Shown piece after piece: positions 29,614-40,515 of a stretch of DNA of 64,000 bases. A program made the translations under genes and the position numbers. How positions within the stretch are numbered: the stretch's first letter is position 1; each line of letters begins with the position of its first letter. This DNA is from Xanthobacteraceae bacterium (GTDB taxonomy: Bacteria; Pseudomonadota; Alphaproteobacteria; Rhizobiales; Xanthobacteraceae): the NCBI GenBank assembly GCA_031291445.1, contig JARLJA010000082.1, positions 1 through 64,000 of the forward strand, read 5' to 3'. The notes below the pieces were generated by a model that saw nothing but the letters and a program-made list of their open reading frames with translations, made no database searches and had not been told where the DNA came from.

Positions 29614-30615
29614 GTGAAGAACCTTCTGACCGACATCCCCGGCGTGCGCGTCGGCCACGCAGATGATGCCCGCCTCGCCTCCGGCGTGACCGCCGTGCTG
29701 TTCGATCAGCCCGCGGTCGCCGCCATGGACGTGCGCGGCGGCGGCCCCGGCACCCGCGAAGGCGCCCTGCTCGACGTCGTCAACACGGTGGAACGGGTCG
29801 ATGCCTTCGCGCTGGCCGGCGGCTCCGCCTTCGGCCTCGAAGCCGGCGGTGGAGTCCAGGCCTGGCTCGCGGAACAAGGCCGCGGCTTCCAGGTGCGCGG
29901 CGCCGTGATTCCCATCGTGCCGGGCGCCATCGTGTTCGACCTGCTCAACGGTGGCGACAAGGCCTGGGGCCGTTTCGCGCCCTATCGCGATCTCGGCTAT
30001 GCCGCGGCCGCGGCCGCCTCCGACGGCTTCGCGCTCGGCAGCGTCGGCGCCGGGCTCGGCGCGACCACCGCCAACTTCAAGGGTGGCGTCGGGTCGGCCT
30101 CCGCGGTCACCCGCGACGGCATCGCGGTGGCGGCGCTGGCGGTGGTCAATGCGGTCGGCAGCGTCACCATGGGGGACGGTCCGTGGTTCTGGGCCGCGCC
30201 GTTCGAGATCGGGAGCGAGTTCGGCGGCCGGGGCTGGCCGGGCCACTTCTCCCCCGACATGCTGGCGATGCGCCTGAAAGGCGGCCCCGCCGCGACCGCG
30301 GCGGAGAACACCACGCTCGCGGTGGTTGTGACCGACGCCGCGCTCACCAAGGCGCAGACCAGGCGGCTCGCCATGATCGCCCAGACCGGCTTTGCGCGGG
30401 CGATCTATCCGGTGCATGCGCCGCTCGACGGCGACGTGGTGTTCGCCGCCGCCACCGGACAGCGGCCGGTCGACCCGCTGGTCGGACTGACCGAGCTCGG
30501 CATGGTGGCAGCGAATGTGGTGGCGCGGGCGATTGCCCGCGGCGTCTACGAGGCCACCGCGCTGCCGTTTCCGGCCAGCCTGCCGGCGTGGCGCGATCGT
30601 TTCGGGGCGCCTTGA
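29614..30615 (+). CDS. P1-family (DmpA-like, S58) N-terminal-nucleophile peptidase
   Basis: The 333-residue protein starts at GTG 29614 with AGGAGA seven bases upstream. It shows family motifs ITDIPGVRVGH-like start (LTDIPGVRVGHADD), FALAGGSAFGLEA, and GAGLGATTANFKGGVGSAS. The autocleavage site is predicted between Asn232 and Thr233 in AENTTLAVVVTDAALTKAQ, making Thr233 the nucleophile of the small chain, as in the threonine-type members of this fold. The substrate is unknown; relatives are aminopeptidases or amidases. Confidence 0.85.
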   Translation: MKNLLTDIPGVRVGHADDARLASGVTAVLFDQPAVAAMDVRGGGPGTREGALLDVVNTVERVDAFALAGGSAFGLEAGGGVQAWLAEQGRGFQVRGAVIPIVPGAIVFDLLNGGDKAWGRFAPYRDLGYAAAAAASDGFALGSVGAGLGATTANFKGGVGSASAVTRDGIAVAALAVVNAVGSVTMGDGPWFWAAPFEIGSEFGGRGWPGHFSPDMLAMRLKGGPAATAAENTTLAVVVTDAALTKAQTRRLAMIAQTGFARAIYPVHAPLDGDVVFAAATGQRPVDPLVGLTELGMVAANVVARAIARGVYEATALPFPASLPAWRDRFGAP

Positions 30616-30637
30616 AGGGCGCGAACCGCTCAGGCTC

Positions 30638-31495
30638 TTACGCGGTCACCGAAACCGACTGGGTCGAGGAGGCTGAGCTCGCGCTCGCCAGCATGTTGGC
30701 CTGGCGCTGGATCATCTGCTCGAGCATGTTGAAGGTGTAGGACTGGCTGCTGGTCGCGCTCGACCCGCTGCTGGACGATGACGACGTCGACGGGACCGCA
30801 CCGGTCATGCTCACCGTCGAGCCGTCCGCATAGGTGATGGTGGTCGTGGTCGCGCCATTGCTGGCGGTCGACGTCGAGCTCGACGCGCCCTGCAGCAGCT
30901 GCATCAGCGGATCGCTGGAGCTCGACGAACTGGAACTGGAGCTTGAGCTTGAGCTTGAGCTTGAGCTTGAGCTTGAGCTTGAGCTGGACGATCCCAGCAG
31001 CGATTCGATGTCGCCGCCATGCATATGATGGCCGCCGTGATGGTGTCCGCTACCCTTGAGCGCCGAAGCCAGCTGGCTCTCGCTGATGGAGCCGCTGCCG
31101 CTGGTGTCGATCTGATTGAACACCGCGTCGGCGGCCTTGGTATTGGTGCCGCCGGCGCCGAGGTCGGCCTCGAACTGCGCCTTTGTGACCTGGCCGCTGC
31201 TGTTGGGGTTCAACTCCGCCCACAGCTTGTCCATCGCCGACGACGAGCTTTGCGACGAGCTCTGGCTTGCGCTCGTGCCCTGGCTCTGTTCGGCGAGCAG
31301 CGCGGCGAACGAATTCGGCGACAGCGGGCCGCTGGTGCTGCTGCTGCCTGTAGTCGTCGAGCTCGAGGATGACGAGCTGGTGCTGCTCGAGACCGCAAAC
31401 GGATCGGACGTGCCGGTCTGGCTGCCGCCGGACGAATTCCGCAGAGAGGCGAGCAGTTGCGAGAGGCTGGACGCGGCGCCGAGGGCCATGATCAT
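30638..31495 (-). CDS. Serine-rich protein with degenerate EF-hand pair and His-rich segment
   Basis: The product, about 285 residues, has Ser/Thr-rich stretches, an EF-hand-like pair (LNPNSSGQVTKAQFEADL and IDTSGSGSISESQLASAL) in which several acidic calcium ligands are replaced by Ser or Asn, a His-rich stretch HHHGGHHMHGG, an uninterrupted run of about 27 serines, and a C-terminal helical segment. No signal peptide is evident. GGAG eight bases upstream supports ATG 31495. The serine run is partly encoded by a hexanucleotide repeat, so its length may vary between strains. Confidence 0.75.
   Translation of the reverse strand: MIMALGAASSLSQLLASLRNSSGGSQTGTSDPFAVSSSTSSSSSSSTTTGSSSTSGPLSPNSFAALLAEQSQGTSASQSSSQSSSSAMDKLWAELNPNSSGQVTKAQFEADLGAGGTNTKAADAVFNQIDTSGSGSISESQLASALKGSGHHHGGHHMHGGDIESLLGSSSSSSSSSSSSSSSSSSSSSSSSSSDPLMQLLQGASSSTSTASNGATTTTITYADGSTVSMTGAVPSTSSSSSSGSSATSSQSYTFNMLEQMIQRQANMLASASSASSTQSVSVTA
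30939..30986 (-). repeat. GAGCTT hexanucleotide microsatellite
   Basis: Seven perfect copies of GAGCTT (30939-30980) are followed by GAGCTG. On the coding strand each unit adds two serines. Gain or loss of units keeps the frame, so it would change the length of the poly-serine tract without switching the gene off. Confidence 0.9.
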
Positions 31496-31663
31496 GACGA
31501 ACACTCCGGGAATGGCCGCACACGCCGGCCGCACTGGATGACGCCATTCTTGGAGCAAATGCCGTGCCGCGCGAAATAACGCGCAACATCAATATATTAC
31601 AGCGCGGAGCCGCCGCCGAAGTCCGGCAATTCCTGCCAGCGCCGGCAAGTTCTGCCGGCCCTT

Positions 31664-32923
31664 TCAGGCCCGGGCTAGGAAGCGCGCCCGCATCGGCCTG
31701 AGCACGAAGAAGGCGAGCAGCGCGGTGATCACGTCCATGACGATGATCACCGCGAACACCGGCATCCAGCTGCCGGTCGCTTCGAAGATCTTCGCCGCCA
31801 CCGGCCCGCCGAGCACCGAGCCGACGCCCTGGGCCATATAGAGGAAGCCGTAATTGGTGGTGGCGTTGCGGGTGCCGAAGGTGTCGGTCAGGGTCGAGGG
31901 AAACAGCGAGAAGATCTCGCCCCAGCCGAAGAACACCACGCCGGACAGCAGCACGAACAGCGCCGCGTTGTCGCGGAACGCCAGCAGCAGGTAGATCGCC
32001 GCGGCCTCGAGCAGGAATGCGATCAGCATGGTGACCTCGCGCCCGATGCGGTCCGACACCCAGCCGAAGAACGGCCGCGTCAGCCCGTTGGTGATGCGGT
32101 CGAAGGTCAGCGCGAAGGGCAGCGCCGCCAGACCGAACACCAGCGTGTCGGCGACGCCGAAGGATTTGCTGAACGAGGCGAACTGCGAGATCACCATGAG
32201 GCCGCCGGTCGACATCATGGTCATCATCACGAACATCAGCCAGAACACTGGCGTCTTCAGCATCGCCGCCGGCGCGACGTCGGCGACGACCCGCGGCGTG
32301 TGGTCAGGCACCCCGGCGGCGACTTCGCCGGCCGAGGGATCACGCAGGCCGAGCGCGGCGAGCGCGCCGACCACGCCGAGGATGATGCCGAAGGTCACCA
32401 GCGTCGGCTGATAGCCGGAACTCTTGATCATGCCGTCGATGGGAAACGTGGTCAGGATGGCGCCGAAACCGTAGCCGGCGGCAACCACGCCGGCCGCTAG
32501 GCCGCGCCGGTCGGGAAACCAGCGCACCATCAGCCCGACGATCCCGACATAGACGATGCCGGTGCCGACGCCGCAAAACAGGCCATAGGTGAGGTAAAGG
32601 CCCCAGATGCCGTGAATCTGGGCAGAGGTCACCCACCCCAGGCCGCTCAGCAGGCAGCCGACCGTGATCAGGAGCCGCGACCCGAACCGCTCGACCAGCC
32701 AGCCCTGGAGCGGCGACAGCCAGGTCTGCAGCACCACCAGCAGCGAGAACGTGACCTGGACCGCGGACAGCTCCGCGCCCGTAGTCGTTTGAAAAGACTT
32801 GACGAAAAGCGTCCAGACGTATTGCGGGCTGGAAATCGCCATCATCGCGATCAGCCCGAGCCCGAGCTGGATCCAGCGGGTCTTCGGCAGGTCGACGGCG
32901 ATCGGCTGGGTGGTCGCGCTCAT
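31664..32923 (-). CDS. Major facilitator transporter, oxalate/formate antiporter (OxlT) type
   Basis: The 419-residue protein has twelve predicted spans and family features of OxlT-like MFS carriers: [25 protein letters not shown] at the start, [42 protein letters not shown] and [16 protein letters not shown]. The likely substrate is a small carboxylate, unproven. ATG 32923 has GAGGTG five bases before it; upstream in-frame codons do not look conserved. Confidence 0.85.
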   Translation of the reverse strand: MSATTQPIAVDLPKTRWIQLGLGLIAMMAISSPQYVWTLFVKSFQTTTGAELSAVQVTFSLLVVLQTWLSPLQGWLVERFGSRLLITVGCLLSGLGWVTSAQIHGIWGLYLTYGLFCGVGTGIVYVGIVGLMVRWFPDRRGLAAGVVAAGYGFGAILTTFPIDGMIKSSGYQPTLVTFGIILGVVGALAALGLRDPSAGEVAAGVPDHTPRVVADVAPAAMLKTPVFWLMFVMMTMMSTGGLMVISQFASFSKSFGVADTLVFGLAALPFALTFDRITNGLTRPFFGWVSDRIGREVTMLIAFLLEAAAIYLLLAFRDNAALFVLLSGVVFFGWGEIFSLFPSTLTDTFGTRNATTNYGFLYMAQGVGSVLGGPVAAKIFEATGSWMPVFAVIIVMDVITALLAFFVLRPMRARFLARA

Positions 32924-33268
32924 GGGCACCTCGATATCGGGCAGCATCATCGCGGCGCCCATCACAAGGGCAGTGGCAAGGGCCGTGCCAATTGGTATAC
33001 CAGACGCTGCCCGGCCAAGAGGCGGTCCGCAAGGTTGCCGCGCGAAAGGGCAGCCCCCGGCCACCTTGGTTGGTGCTGGCTGTGCACGCCGGCCGGGCGC
33101 GCGTTGCCCCCCTATTCCCAGCATGTTAGGCGGGGGCCGGCGCTTCGGACATGCCGGGTTCGGGCACATCGGCCGCCTGATGCCGCCGAGGTCCTGCCGC
33201 CCACCTCGCCGCTCCGGACGCCGCCGCGGCCACGAAACGCCACCGCCTGCCAAGGATTGAATTCGGTC
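32924..33268. other. Divergent intergenic region of the OxlT-like gene and rpe
   Basis: This 345-base region carries both promoters by position. It includes the 10-base palindrome TGGTATACCA at 32993-33002, which resembles GntR/FadR-type operators and could control the transporter. No regulator gene is adjacent, and no other gene is visible. Confidence 0.5.
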
Positions 33269-33966
33269 ATGTCCCCACAGCCCGCGACGCGTCCGCTCAT
33301 CATCGCGCCCTCCATCCTCGCCTCCGACTTTTCCCGGCTGGGCGAGGAAGTGCGCGCGGTCGACCACGCCGGCGCCGACTGGATCCACATGGACGTCATG
33401 GACGGGCATTTCGTGCCCAACATTTCCTACGGTCCCGACGTCATCAAGGCGATGCGGCCGCACACCAAAAAGATCTTCGACACCCACCTGATGATCGCGC
33501 CGTGCGATCCCTATCTCGAGGCCTTCGCCAAGGCGGGCTCCGATCACATCATCGTCCATGTCGAGGCCGGCCCTCACCTGCATCGTTCGCTGCAGGCGAT
33601 CCGCGCGCTCGGAAAGAAGGCGGGGGTCTCGCTCAACCCGGCGACGCCGGTCTCGAGCATCGAGAACGTGGTCGACATCATCGACCTGGTGCTGGTGATG
33701 TCGGTCAATCCCGGCTTCGGTGGCCAGGCCTTCATTCCGGCGGCGATCGAGAAAGTCCGCCAGGTCCGGGCACTGACCGCCGGCCGCCCCATCGACATCG
33801 AGGTCGACGGCGGCGTCACGCCCGAGACGGTGGGCGCCATCGCGGCCGCCGGCGCCAACGCCTTCGTCGCCGGCTCCGCCGTGTTCAAGGGCGGCACGCC
33901 CGAGGCCTACAAGAGCAACATCGCCGCCATCCGCCGCACTGCTGCGGAAGCGCGTGGAGAAATCGC

Positions 33967-33970
<4 letters not shown>
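33269..33970 (+). CDS. rpe: Ribulose-phosphate 3-epimerase
   Basis: The 233-residue TIM-barrel enzyme has [16 protein letters not shown], the metal and catalytic motifs [17 protein letters not shown] and [16 protein letters not shown] and IEVDGGV. It interconverts ribulose-5-phosphate and xylulose-5-phosphate in the pentose phosphate and Calvin pathways. Its stop overlaps the purB start as ATGA, so the two form a coupled pair linking pentose phosphate supply with purine synthesis. Confidence 0.95.
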
Positions 33971-35274
<1,304 letters not shown>

Positions 35275-35441
35275 GGACGAGATTCACCGCGTTCACCTTC
35301 ATGAAGAAGGAGCGCAGTTCGCGGCTCATCGATCCCATCTGACCGCTTTCAATCAGGCAACCCGGACAGCAAATATTTCGGGATTGCCCCAAAGCCGACC
35401 GCGGTTGCACAACGCGCTCGCCTCGCCCATGACGCCATGGG

Positions 35442-37352
35442 CTATTGGCCGTCCACGGAAAAGGCGATCAGCAAATTGCCTTCCCTGCCCTTAAGGTCAT
35501 AGATGTTCGCGGTCGACCGTCCGGCATAGCCCGAGTGGACGTAGACCATGCCGTTCACGATCGTCGGCCCGGCCGCATCCATCACGCCGCCATAAGCGGG
35601 CCTGCCCAGCACATCGTTCACGGGGCCGGCCGCCGTGTTGTAGTCCCAGATGACGTTGCCATCCGTCGTTGCATAGGCGCGGAAGTGCCCGTCCATCGAG
35701 GCCGCGAACGCTACGCCGGGGATCGCGGTGACAGCCATCGAGATGGCACCGGAGCAAAAGACATTGGTCCATCGGCAGGGCATCTTTGGGGCCGGCGTGT
35801 TCCACAGGATGGTACCGTCGGCGATGCGGATTGCGGTCAGCCCTGGCTTGGGATCTCGAAAATTCACGACGTCGGAAATGCCGACATAGACATTGTCGTC
35901 GTCCGCCGCCGAGCCGAACTCCACGCCGCCCAGCGCACTGCCATTGCTCAAGCGACGGCGCCAGATGATCTTGCCATCAGCGTCGGGATCGAGGGCATAC
36001 ACGTCGCCCGATTTCTGGCCCGCGATCAGCACCTGCCGATCGTCTTTCAGCGTATGCAGGATGACGGAGTCGCCCAGCGCAAAATCCGGTCCGACGGGAC
36101 GCGGACAGTTGGCGGCCGCCGGGCAGCCGATGATGTAGTTGTCGTCTTTCAGGAGCTGGTTCTTCCATCGGATCGCACCGGTCTTGAAGTCCATCGCGAT
36201 CACGGAGTCGGCGCCATCGTGGAAGGCATCGGTGTGCGAATTCGAGGTGGCGACATAGATCAGGCCGCGCGCCGGATCGATCGTCGGCGCGCTCCAGATC
36301 GAGCCGCCCGAAGGCCCCCACATTTGTTTGCCCTTGGCGTTCAGTCGATAGGGCTCTGGCTTCTTGTCCGTCGTGTAGGTCTTCCAGAGAATCTCGCCGC
36401 TATTGGCGTCGAGCGCGACCAGCGAGCCGATGAATTTGCAGCAGACATAGTCATCGTTCTGGGCAAACGCCTCGTTGCCGGTCGAGATCGGCACCAGCAG
36501 CACGCCGTCATAGAGTGTCGGCGAGCCGGTCATTTGTACCCCGGAGCTGTCGTCGACCGTGGTGCGCCAAATCGGCTCGCCGGTCTCGGCGTCAATCGCC
36601 ACCGCGCTCCTGGTCCAGTCGGAGAAATAGAGGGCATGACGGTGGCCGGGCCGGTTCGTGATCGGGCCGATCGAGACGCTCGAGCGTGTCGCCGCCAGCG
36701 AGTCGAAGCGCCAGTAGACGCAGCCGCTGCGCGCATCGAGCGCGTAGACCGCGCCCGACATGCTGGTGACATAGAGTCGATCGCCGATCACGGTGGCCTG
36801 GCCATTCTTCGAGCCGGGGTAGTGGAACGCCCATTTGACCTTGAGCCGCGGCACGTCGGCGGCGGGGAGTCCCGGATCCCGCTGATATCGGGCGTTGTCC
36901 GGCCGCGGGCTCCAGCCGTTCCATTGCCGGTCTGAAAGATCGATCGGCGGCGGCGGGCCCTCGCATTTCGGGCCGTCGAGCGGCATCTGCGCGGATGACG
37001 GCCCCCAGATCGCGTTCGGGTTCGGGTCGCCGGGGATGGGCGCAGCCGCGCTGAGATAGAGTGCGATTGCCTTCATCTCGTCCCCCGACAGGCCGGCCGC
37101 CATCGGCGCCATCACCTCACGCATCGCGTTGAAGATGAAGGCAGGCGGATTGTGCGCCAGGATGTCGCGCGACGGCGTGCGGTCGCTGGCGCGGTCGTGG
37201 CAACCGGCGCAACGCTGCTCGTACAGCATCTTGCCGGTCGAACTGACTGGCACAGGATCATCGGCTGCGGTTGCGGGCGCGGCGCAAGGCGCCACGCAGG
37301 CGACCAATGCCAGCAGCAGGGGCGACCATTTGCTCGCGCGCGAGATGTCCAT
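35442..37352 (-). CDS. PVA-dehydrogenase-like quinohaemoprotein (PQQ beta-propeller with c-type haem)
   Basis: The 636-residue protein begins with a signal peptide (about 1-30) and a cytochrome c domain with CAGCH (48-52), then a PQQ-type beta-propeller of repeats such as RLYVTSMSGAVYALDARSGCVYWRF, LVALDANSGEILWKT and VIAMDFKTGAIRWKN. Domain order and length match polyvinyl-alcohol dehydrogenases, periplasmic enzymes oxidising secondary alcohols. A vicinal Cys pair (DYVCCKF), typical of quinoprotein dehydrogenases, is present. No cofactor-synthesis genes are nearby. The real substrate is unknown. Confidence 0.82.
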   Translation of the reverse strand: MDISRASKWSPLLLALVACVAPCAAPATAADDPVPVSSTGKMLYEQRCAGCHDRASDRTPSRDILAHNPPAFIFNAMREVMAPMAAGLSGDEMKAIALYLSAAAPIPGDPNPNAIWGPSSAQMPLDGPKCEGPPPPIDLSDRQWNGWSPRPDNARYQRDPGLPAADVPRLKVKWAFHYPGSKNGQATVIGDRLYVTSMSGAVYALDARSGCVYWRFDSLAATRSSVSIGPITNRPGHRHALYFSDWTRSAVAIDAETGEPIWRTTVDDSSGVQMTGSPTLYDGVLLVPISTGNEAFAQNDDYVCCKFIGSLVALDANSGEILWKTYTTDKKPEPYRLNAKGKQMWGPSGGSIWSAPTIDPARGLIYVATSNSHTDAFHDGADSVIAMDFKTGAIRWKNQLLKDDNYIIGCPAAANCPRPVGPDFALGDSVILHTLKDDRQVLIAGQKSGDVYALDPDADGKIIWRRRLSNGSALGGVEFGSAADDDNVYVGISDVVNFRDPKPGLTAIRIADGTILWNTPAPKMPCRWTNVFCSGAISMAVTAIPGVAFAASMDGHFRAYATTDGNVIWDYNTAAGPVNDVLGRPAYGGVMDAAGPTIVNGMVYVHSGYAGRSTANIYDLKGREGNLLIAFSVDGQ

Positions 37353-37557
37353 GCAATCAACTCCGCTGCGGATAGTGATCGGGAATTACTGGAAGTACCT
37401 GGACACTTTATCCATTTCCGCAAGGACGGCGCGAACGTATCAGAGATGAGTAAGGCGCCCTGCAATTCCCGGCGTGTCGCCGCCTGAATGGAGCGGCGGC
37501 CCCATCAAAAGCCCGTCTCACGTGGAGCAACAAGTGCGCGGAGAACGCACCTGCCCG

Positions 37558-38406
37558 CTACACCCGAATGCCGCTGGCGAGGATGGCGTCCGCGAGCTCG
37601 GCGGCGGGGCCGCTCAAGGTCCGGCCCGCGCCGAGCAGGACGAACTCGACGCTGCCGAGATCCGGCAGACCGTGACCGCTCGCGATCTCGGAGAGGCCCG
37701 CCGGAATGAGATCGCCCGGAAAAATCGTGACGCCGAGCCCGGCGAGCGCTGCCGCGCGCAGCCCGCTCAGACTGCCGCTGGTGCAGACGATGCGCCACGC
37801 ACGACCGCTCCGCTCGAGGGCGGCGAGAACGATGTCGCGGGTGACGCTGGGCGGAGAATAGAGGATCAGGGGAACCGGGGTCGCCGGATCGAGGCGCGGC
37901 TGAACGCCGGAGACCCAGGCCAGCCGGTCGCGCCAGACGACGCGGCCGCGGTCCTCTCCCGGACGGCGCTTGCCGCAGACGAGGTCGAGTTCGCCGCGCC
38001 CCAATTTGGCGATGAGTTCGCCGCTCAGTCCCACCGTGAGCTCGAATTCGACCAGCGGATGGGTGCGGACGAACTCCCGCAACACCCCCGGCAGCAACGT
38101 CGTGACGAAATCCTCCGAGGCGCCGAACCGCAGCCGGCCGCGCAGCTCGGAGCCCGCGAAATAGCGTTCCGCCCGCTCGTTGGCCGTCAGAATGCCCCTG
38201 GCGAACTCGATCATGGCCTCGCCGTCGGCCGTCATGGTCACCGAATGGGTGTCGCGGACGAACAGGCGGCGCCCGGCTTCGTCCTCGAGCCTGCGGATAT
38301 GCTGGCTGACCGTGGACTGGCGCAGACCCAGGCGCTCCGCGGTCCGGGTAAAACTCCGGGTCTGGGCGACCGCCAGGAATGTCCGCAGCAGCACCGGATC
38401 CAGCAT
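37558..38406 (-). CDS. LysR-family regulator beside a bile-acid:sodium symporter-like gene
   Basis: The 282-residue regulator has the LysR helix-turn-helix (LLRTFLAVAQTRSFTRTAERLGLRQSTVSQHIRRLEDEAGRRLFVRDTHSVTMTADGEAM) and a co-inducer-binding domain. It is divergent from the symporter gene across about 100 bases containing a perfect 19-base palindrome, so it likely controls that transporter and itself. The inducer is unknown. Confidence 0.9.
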   Translation of the reverse strand: MLDPVLLRTFLAVAQTRSFTRTAERLGLRQSTVSQHIRRLEDEAGRRLFVRDTHSVTMTADGEAMIEFARGILTANERAERYFAGSELRGRLRFGASEDFVTTLLPGVLREFVRTHPLVEFELTVGLSGELIAKLGRGELDLVCGKRRPGEDRGRVVWRDRLAWVSGVQPRLDPATPVPLILYSPPSVTRDIVLAALERSGRAWRIVCTSGSLSGLRAAALAGLGVTIFPGDLIPAGLSEIASGHGLPDLGSVEFVLLGAGRTLSGPAAELADAILASGIRV

Positions 38407-38413
38407 GGCACCC

Positions 38414-38432
38414 TCATCACGATATGTGATGA
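38414..38432. promoter_or_regulatory. LysR box: 19-base perfect palindrome
   Basis: TCATCAC and GTGATGA are exact reverse complements around GATAT and contain the T-N11-A pattern. The site starts eight bases upstream of the lysR start codon and faces the divergent symporter gene, which fits an autoregulatory and activating site. Confidence 0.8.
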
Positions 38433-38507
38433 CAGTAATAGCTGTAGTCGCAATTCACAATGACGATCGCTGGCTATATCAGAAGGGCCAGCAAAAAAGA
38501 GGCTCTC

Positions 38508-39515
38508 ATGACGTTCGTCCGCTTCCTCTGGTCACGCATCGACAGGTTTCTCGCAGCCATCCTGCTGACGGTCGCTATCGCCACCGTCCTGCCGGCCCGT
38601 GGCGAGACGGCCGTGGCCGTCGGCTGGCTGACCGATGGCGCCATCGCGCTGTTGTTCTTCATGCACGGAGCGCACCTTTCGCCCGAGGCCGCGTTGCGCG
38701 GCGCACGGCACTGGCAGCTGCATACGGTGGTGTTCCTCAGTACGTTCGTGCTGTTTCCGCTGCTGGGTGTTTCCGCGCGCTTCCTCGCGCCGGGGTTTCT
38801 GCCCGCCCCGCTGTGGGCCGGAGTGATCCTGCTCACGGCGATGCCCTCGACGGTACAGTCCTCGATCGCCTTCACGTCGCTGGCGGGCGGCAACGTCCCG
38901 GCCGCCCTGTGCAGCGCGTCCGCTTCAAATCTGCTCGGCGTATTCCTCACGCCCGTGATCGCCGGCGTCCTGCTCGCCCGCCACGGCATCGACGTCTCGG
39001 GGCACGCGGTTCTCGCCATCGTCGTGCAGCTGCTGCTGCCGTTCGTGGCCGGCCAGTTGCTGCGGCCGTGGATCGGGGCCTTCGTCACCCGCCATGCCCG
39101 CGCGCTCAAGAGCGTGGACTACGGCTCGATCCTGCTGATCGTCTACTCGGCATTCAGTCACGGCGTCGTCGACGGCATCTGGCATCAGATCAATGCGGCC
39201 GAACTGCTCAAGGTCGCCATCGCCGATGTGGCGCTGCTGGCGGCCGTCATGACCCTGCTGACCTTCGCCAGCCGGCGGCTCGGTTTTTCCCGGGCCGACG
39301 AGATCACCATCGTGTTCTGTGGATCCAAGAAAAGTCTCGCCAGCGGCCTGCCCATCGCAACCCTGCTGTTCGCCGGCAACGTCGGGCTGCTGGTCATCCC
39401 CTTGATGCTGTTTCACCAGATTCAGCTGATGGTCTGCGCGTGGCTCGCCCGGCGCTACGCCGAGCGACGGGTTGCGGCCGAAGCCCACCAAGCCGTTCCG
39501 GCAACGTCCGTCTGA
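38508..39515 (+). CDS. Bile acid:sodium symporter family (YfeH/SLC10A7-like) transporter
   Basis: The 335-residue protein has nine to ten hydrophobic spans with family motifs GWLTDGAIALLFFMHGAHLSPEAAL, AMPSTVQSSIAFTSLAGGNVPAALCSASASNLLG and FCGSKKSLASGLPI. Such proteins transport organic anions or drugs with sodium; the substrate here is unknown. ATG 38508 (MTFVRFLW) with AAAAGAGG upstream is preferred over an in-frame ATG at 38460. It is divergent from a LysR regulator. Confidence 0.86.
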   Translation: MTFVRFLWSRIDRFLAAILLTVAIATVLPARGETAVAVGWLTDGAIALLFFMHGAHLSPEAALRGARHWQLHTVVFLSTFVLFPLLGVSARFLAPGFLPAPLWAGVILLTAMPSTVQSSIAFTSLAGGNVPAALCSASASNLLGVFLTPVIAGVLLARHGIDVSGHAVLAIVVQLLLPFVAGQLLRPWIGAFVTRHARALKSVDYGSILLIVYSAFSHGVVDGIWHQINAAELLKVAIADVALLAAVMTLLTFASRRLGFSRADEITIVFCGSKKSLASGLPIATLLFAGNVGLLVIPLMLFHQIQLMVCAWLARRYAERRVAAEAHQAVPATSV

Positions 39516-39546
39516 ACCTGACGGGATCGCCGGCAAAGCTCGCCGG

Positions 39547-40422
39547 TCAGGCGGCTTTGGTTGCGACGCCGTCCAGTTCGCCCACGACATCATCCGACAA
39601 GACGATCCCGGCTGCTGCGAGATTTTTCCTCAAATGCGCCACCGACGAGGTGCCGGGAATGAGAAGAATATTCGGCGCGCGACGAAGCAGCCAGGCGAGC
39701 GCGACCTGCATCGGCGTGGCGCCGAGGCGCGCGGCGACGGCGGACAGGGTCGACGATTGCAGCGGACTGAAACCGCCGAGCGGAAAGAACGGCACATAGG
39801 GGACGCCATCGCGCGCCAGATCGTCGATCAGCGCGTCGTCGGCCCGGTGCGCCAGGTTGTAGTAGTTCTGCACGCAGACGATCTCGCAGATCTTGCGTCC
39901 GTCCGCGACTTGCGTCGGCGTGACGTTGCTTAGCCCGATATGACGCACCAGCCCGCTGCGCTGCAGGTCGGCGAGCACCGAGAGCGGCGCTTCGAGCGAT
40001 CCTTCGGCCGGGCCATGCACGCTGAGCATGCTGCGCAGGTTGACGACGTCGAGCACGTCGAGCCCGAGATTTCGCAGATTGTCATGCACGGCCTGGGTCA
40101 GTTCAGCCGGCGTCATGGCGGGGATCCACGATCCGTCGGCGCCGCGCCGGGCGCCCACCTTGGTGACGATGGTGAGATCGTTCGCGTAAGGATGCAGCGC
40201 CTCGCGGATGATCTGGTTGGTGACATGCGGCCCATAGAAATCGCTGGTGTCGATGTGATTCACGCCCCTGTCCACGGCCTCGCGCAGCACCGCCACGGCC
40301 GCGTCGCGATCCTTCGGTGGCCCGAAAACGCCGGGCCCCGCGAGTTGCATGGCGCCATAGCCCAGGCGAAGCACGGCGCGGTCGCCGAGCGGGAAAACGC
40401 CGGATTGTTGAACACTGGTCAT
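39547..40422 (-). CDS. Aldo/keto reductase (YdbC-like)
   Basis: The 291-residue enzyme has the AKR core: GYGAMQLAG, VNHIDTSDFYGPH with Asp58 and Tyr63, and the catalytic Lys88 in IVTKVG. At the position of the usual catalytic His the sequence reads DVVNLRSM, so Asn replaces His, as in the YdbC-like subgroup. Cofactor motifs IGLSNVTPTQV and LIPGTSSVAHLRKNL are present. AAGGAG seven bases before the ATG supports the start. It is divergent from a LysR gene. Confidence 0.88.
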   Translation of the reverse strand: MTSVQQSGVFPLGDRAVLRLGYGAMQLAGPGVFGPPKDRDAAVAVLREAVDRGVNHIDTSDFYGPHVTNQIIREALHPYANDLTIVTKVGARRGADGSWIPAMTPAELTQAVHDNLRNLGLDVLDVVNLRSMLSVHGPAEGSLEAPLSVLADLQRSGLVRHIGLSNVTPTQVADGRKICEIVCVQNYYNLAHRADDALIDDLARDGVPYVPFFPLGGFSPLQSSTLSAVAARLGATPMQVALAWLLRRAPNILLIPGTSSVAHLRKNLAAAGIVLSDDVVGELDGVATKAA

Positions 40423-40433
40423 GATCGATCTCC

Positions 40434-40451
40434 TTGAGGGGTTGCCCTCAA
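40434..40451. promoter_or_regulatory. Inverted repeat in the AKR/LysR divergent region
   Basis: TTGAGGG and CCCTCAA pair exactly around GTTG. The repeat touches the Shine-Dalgarno of the reductase, so it could be a LysR operator or an RNA hairpin in the reductase leader. Confidence 0.45.
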
Positions 40452-40515
40452 CTAGCTCTTGCCGGCATGCGCGGAAATAGGCACAGTCTGAACAGGCCGT
40501 ACGAAACTCCGAACA

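Noticed and set aside
31641-31659. GCCGGCA/TGCCGGC hairpin near the end of the OxlT-like gene
   Set aside because: Strong stem but no T-run on either strand; may be chance in GC-rich DNA.
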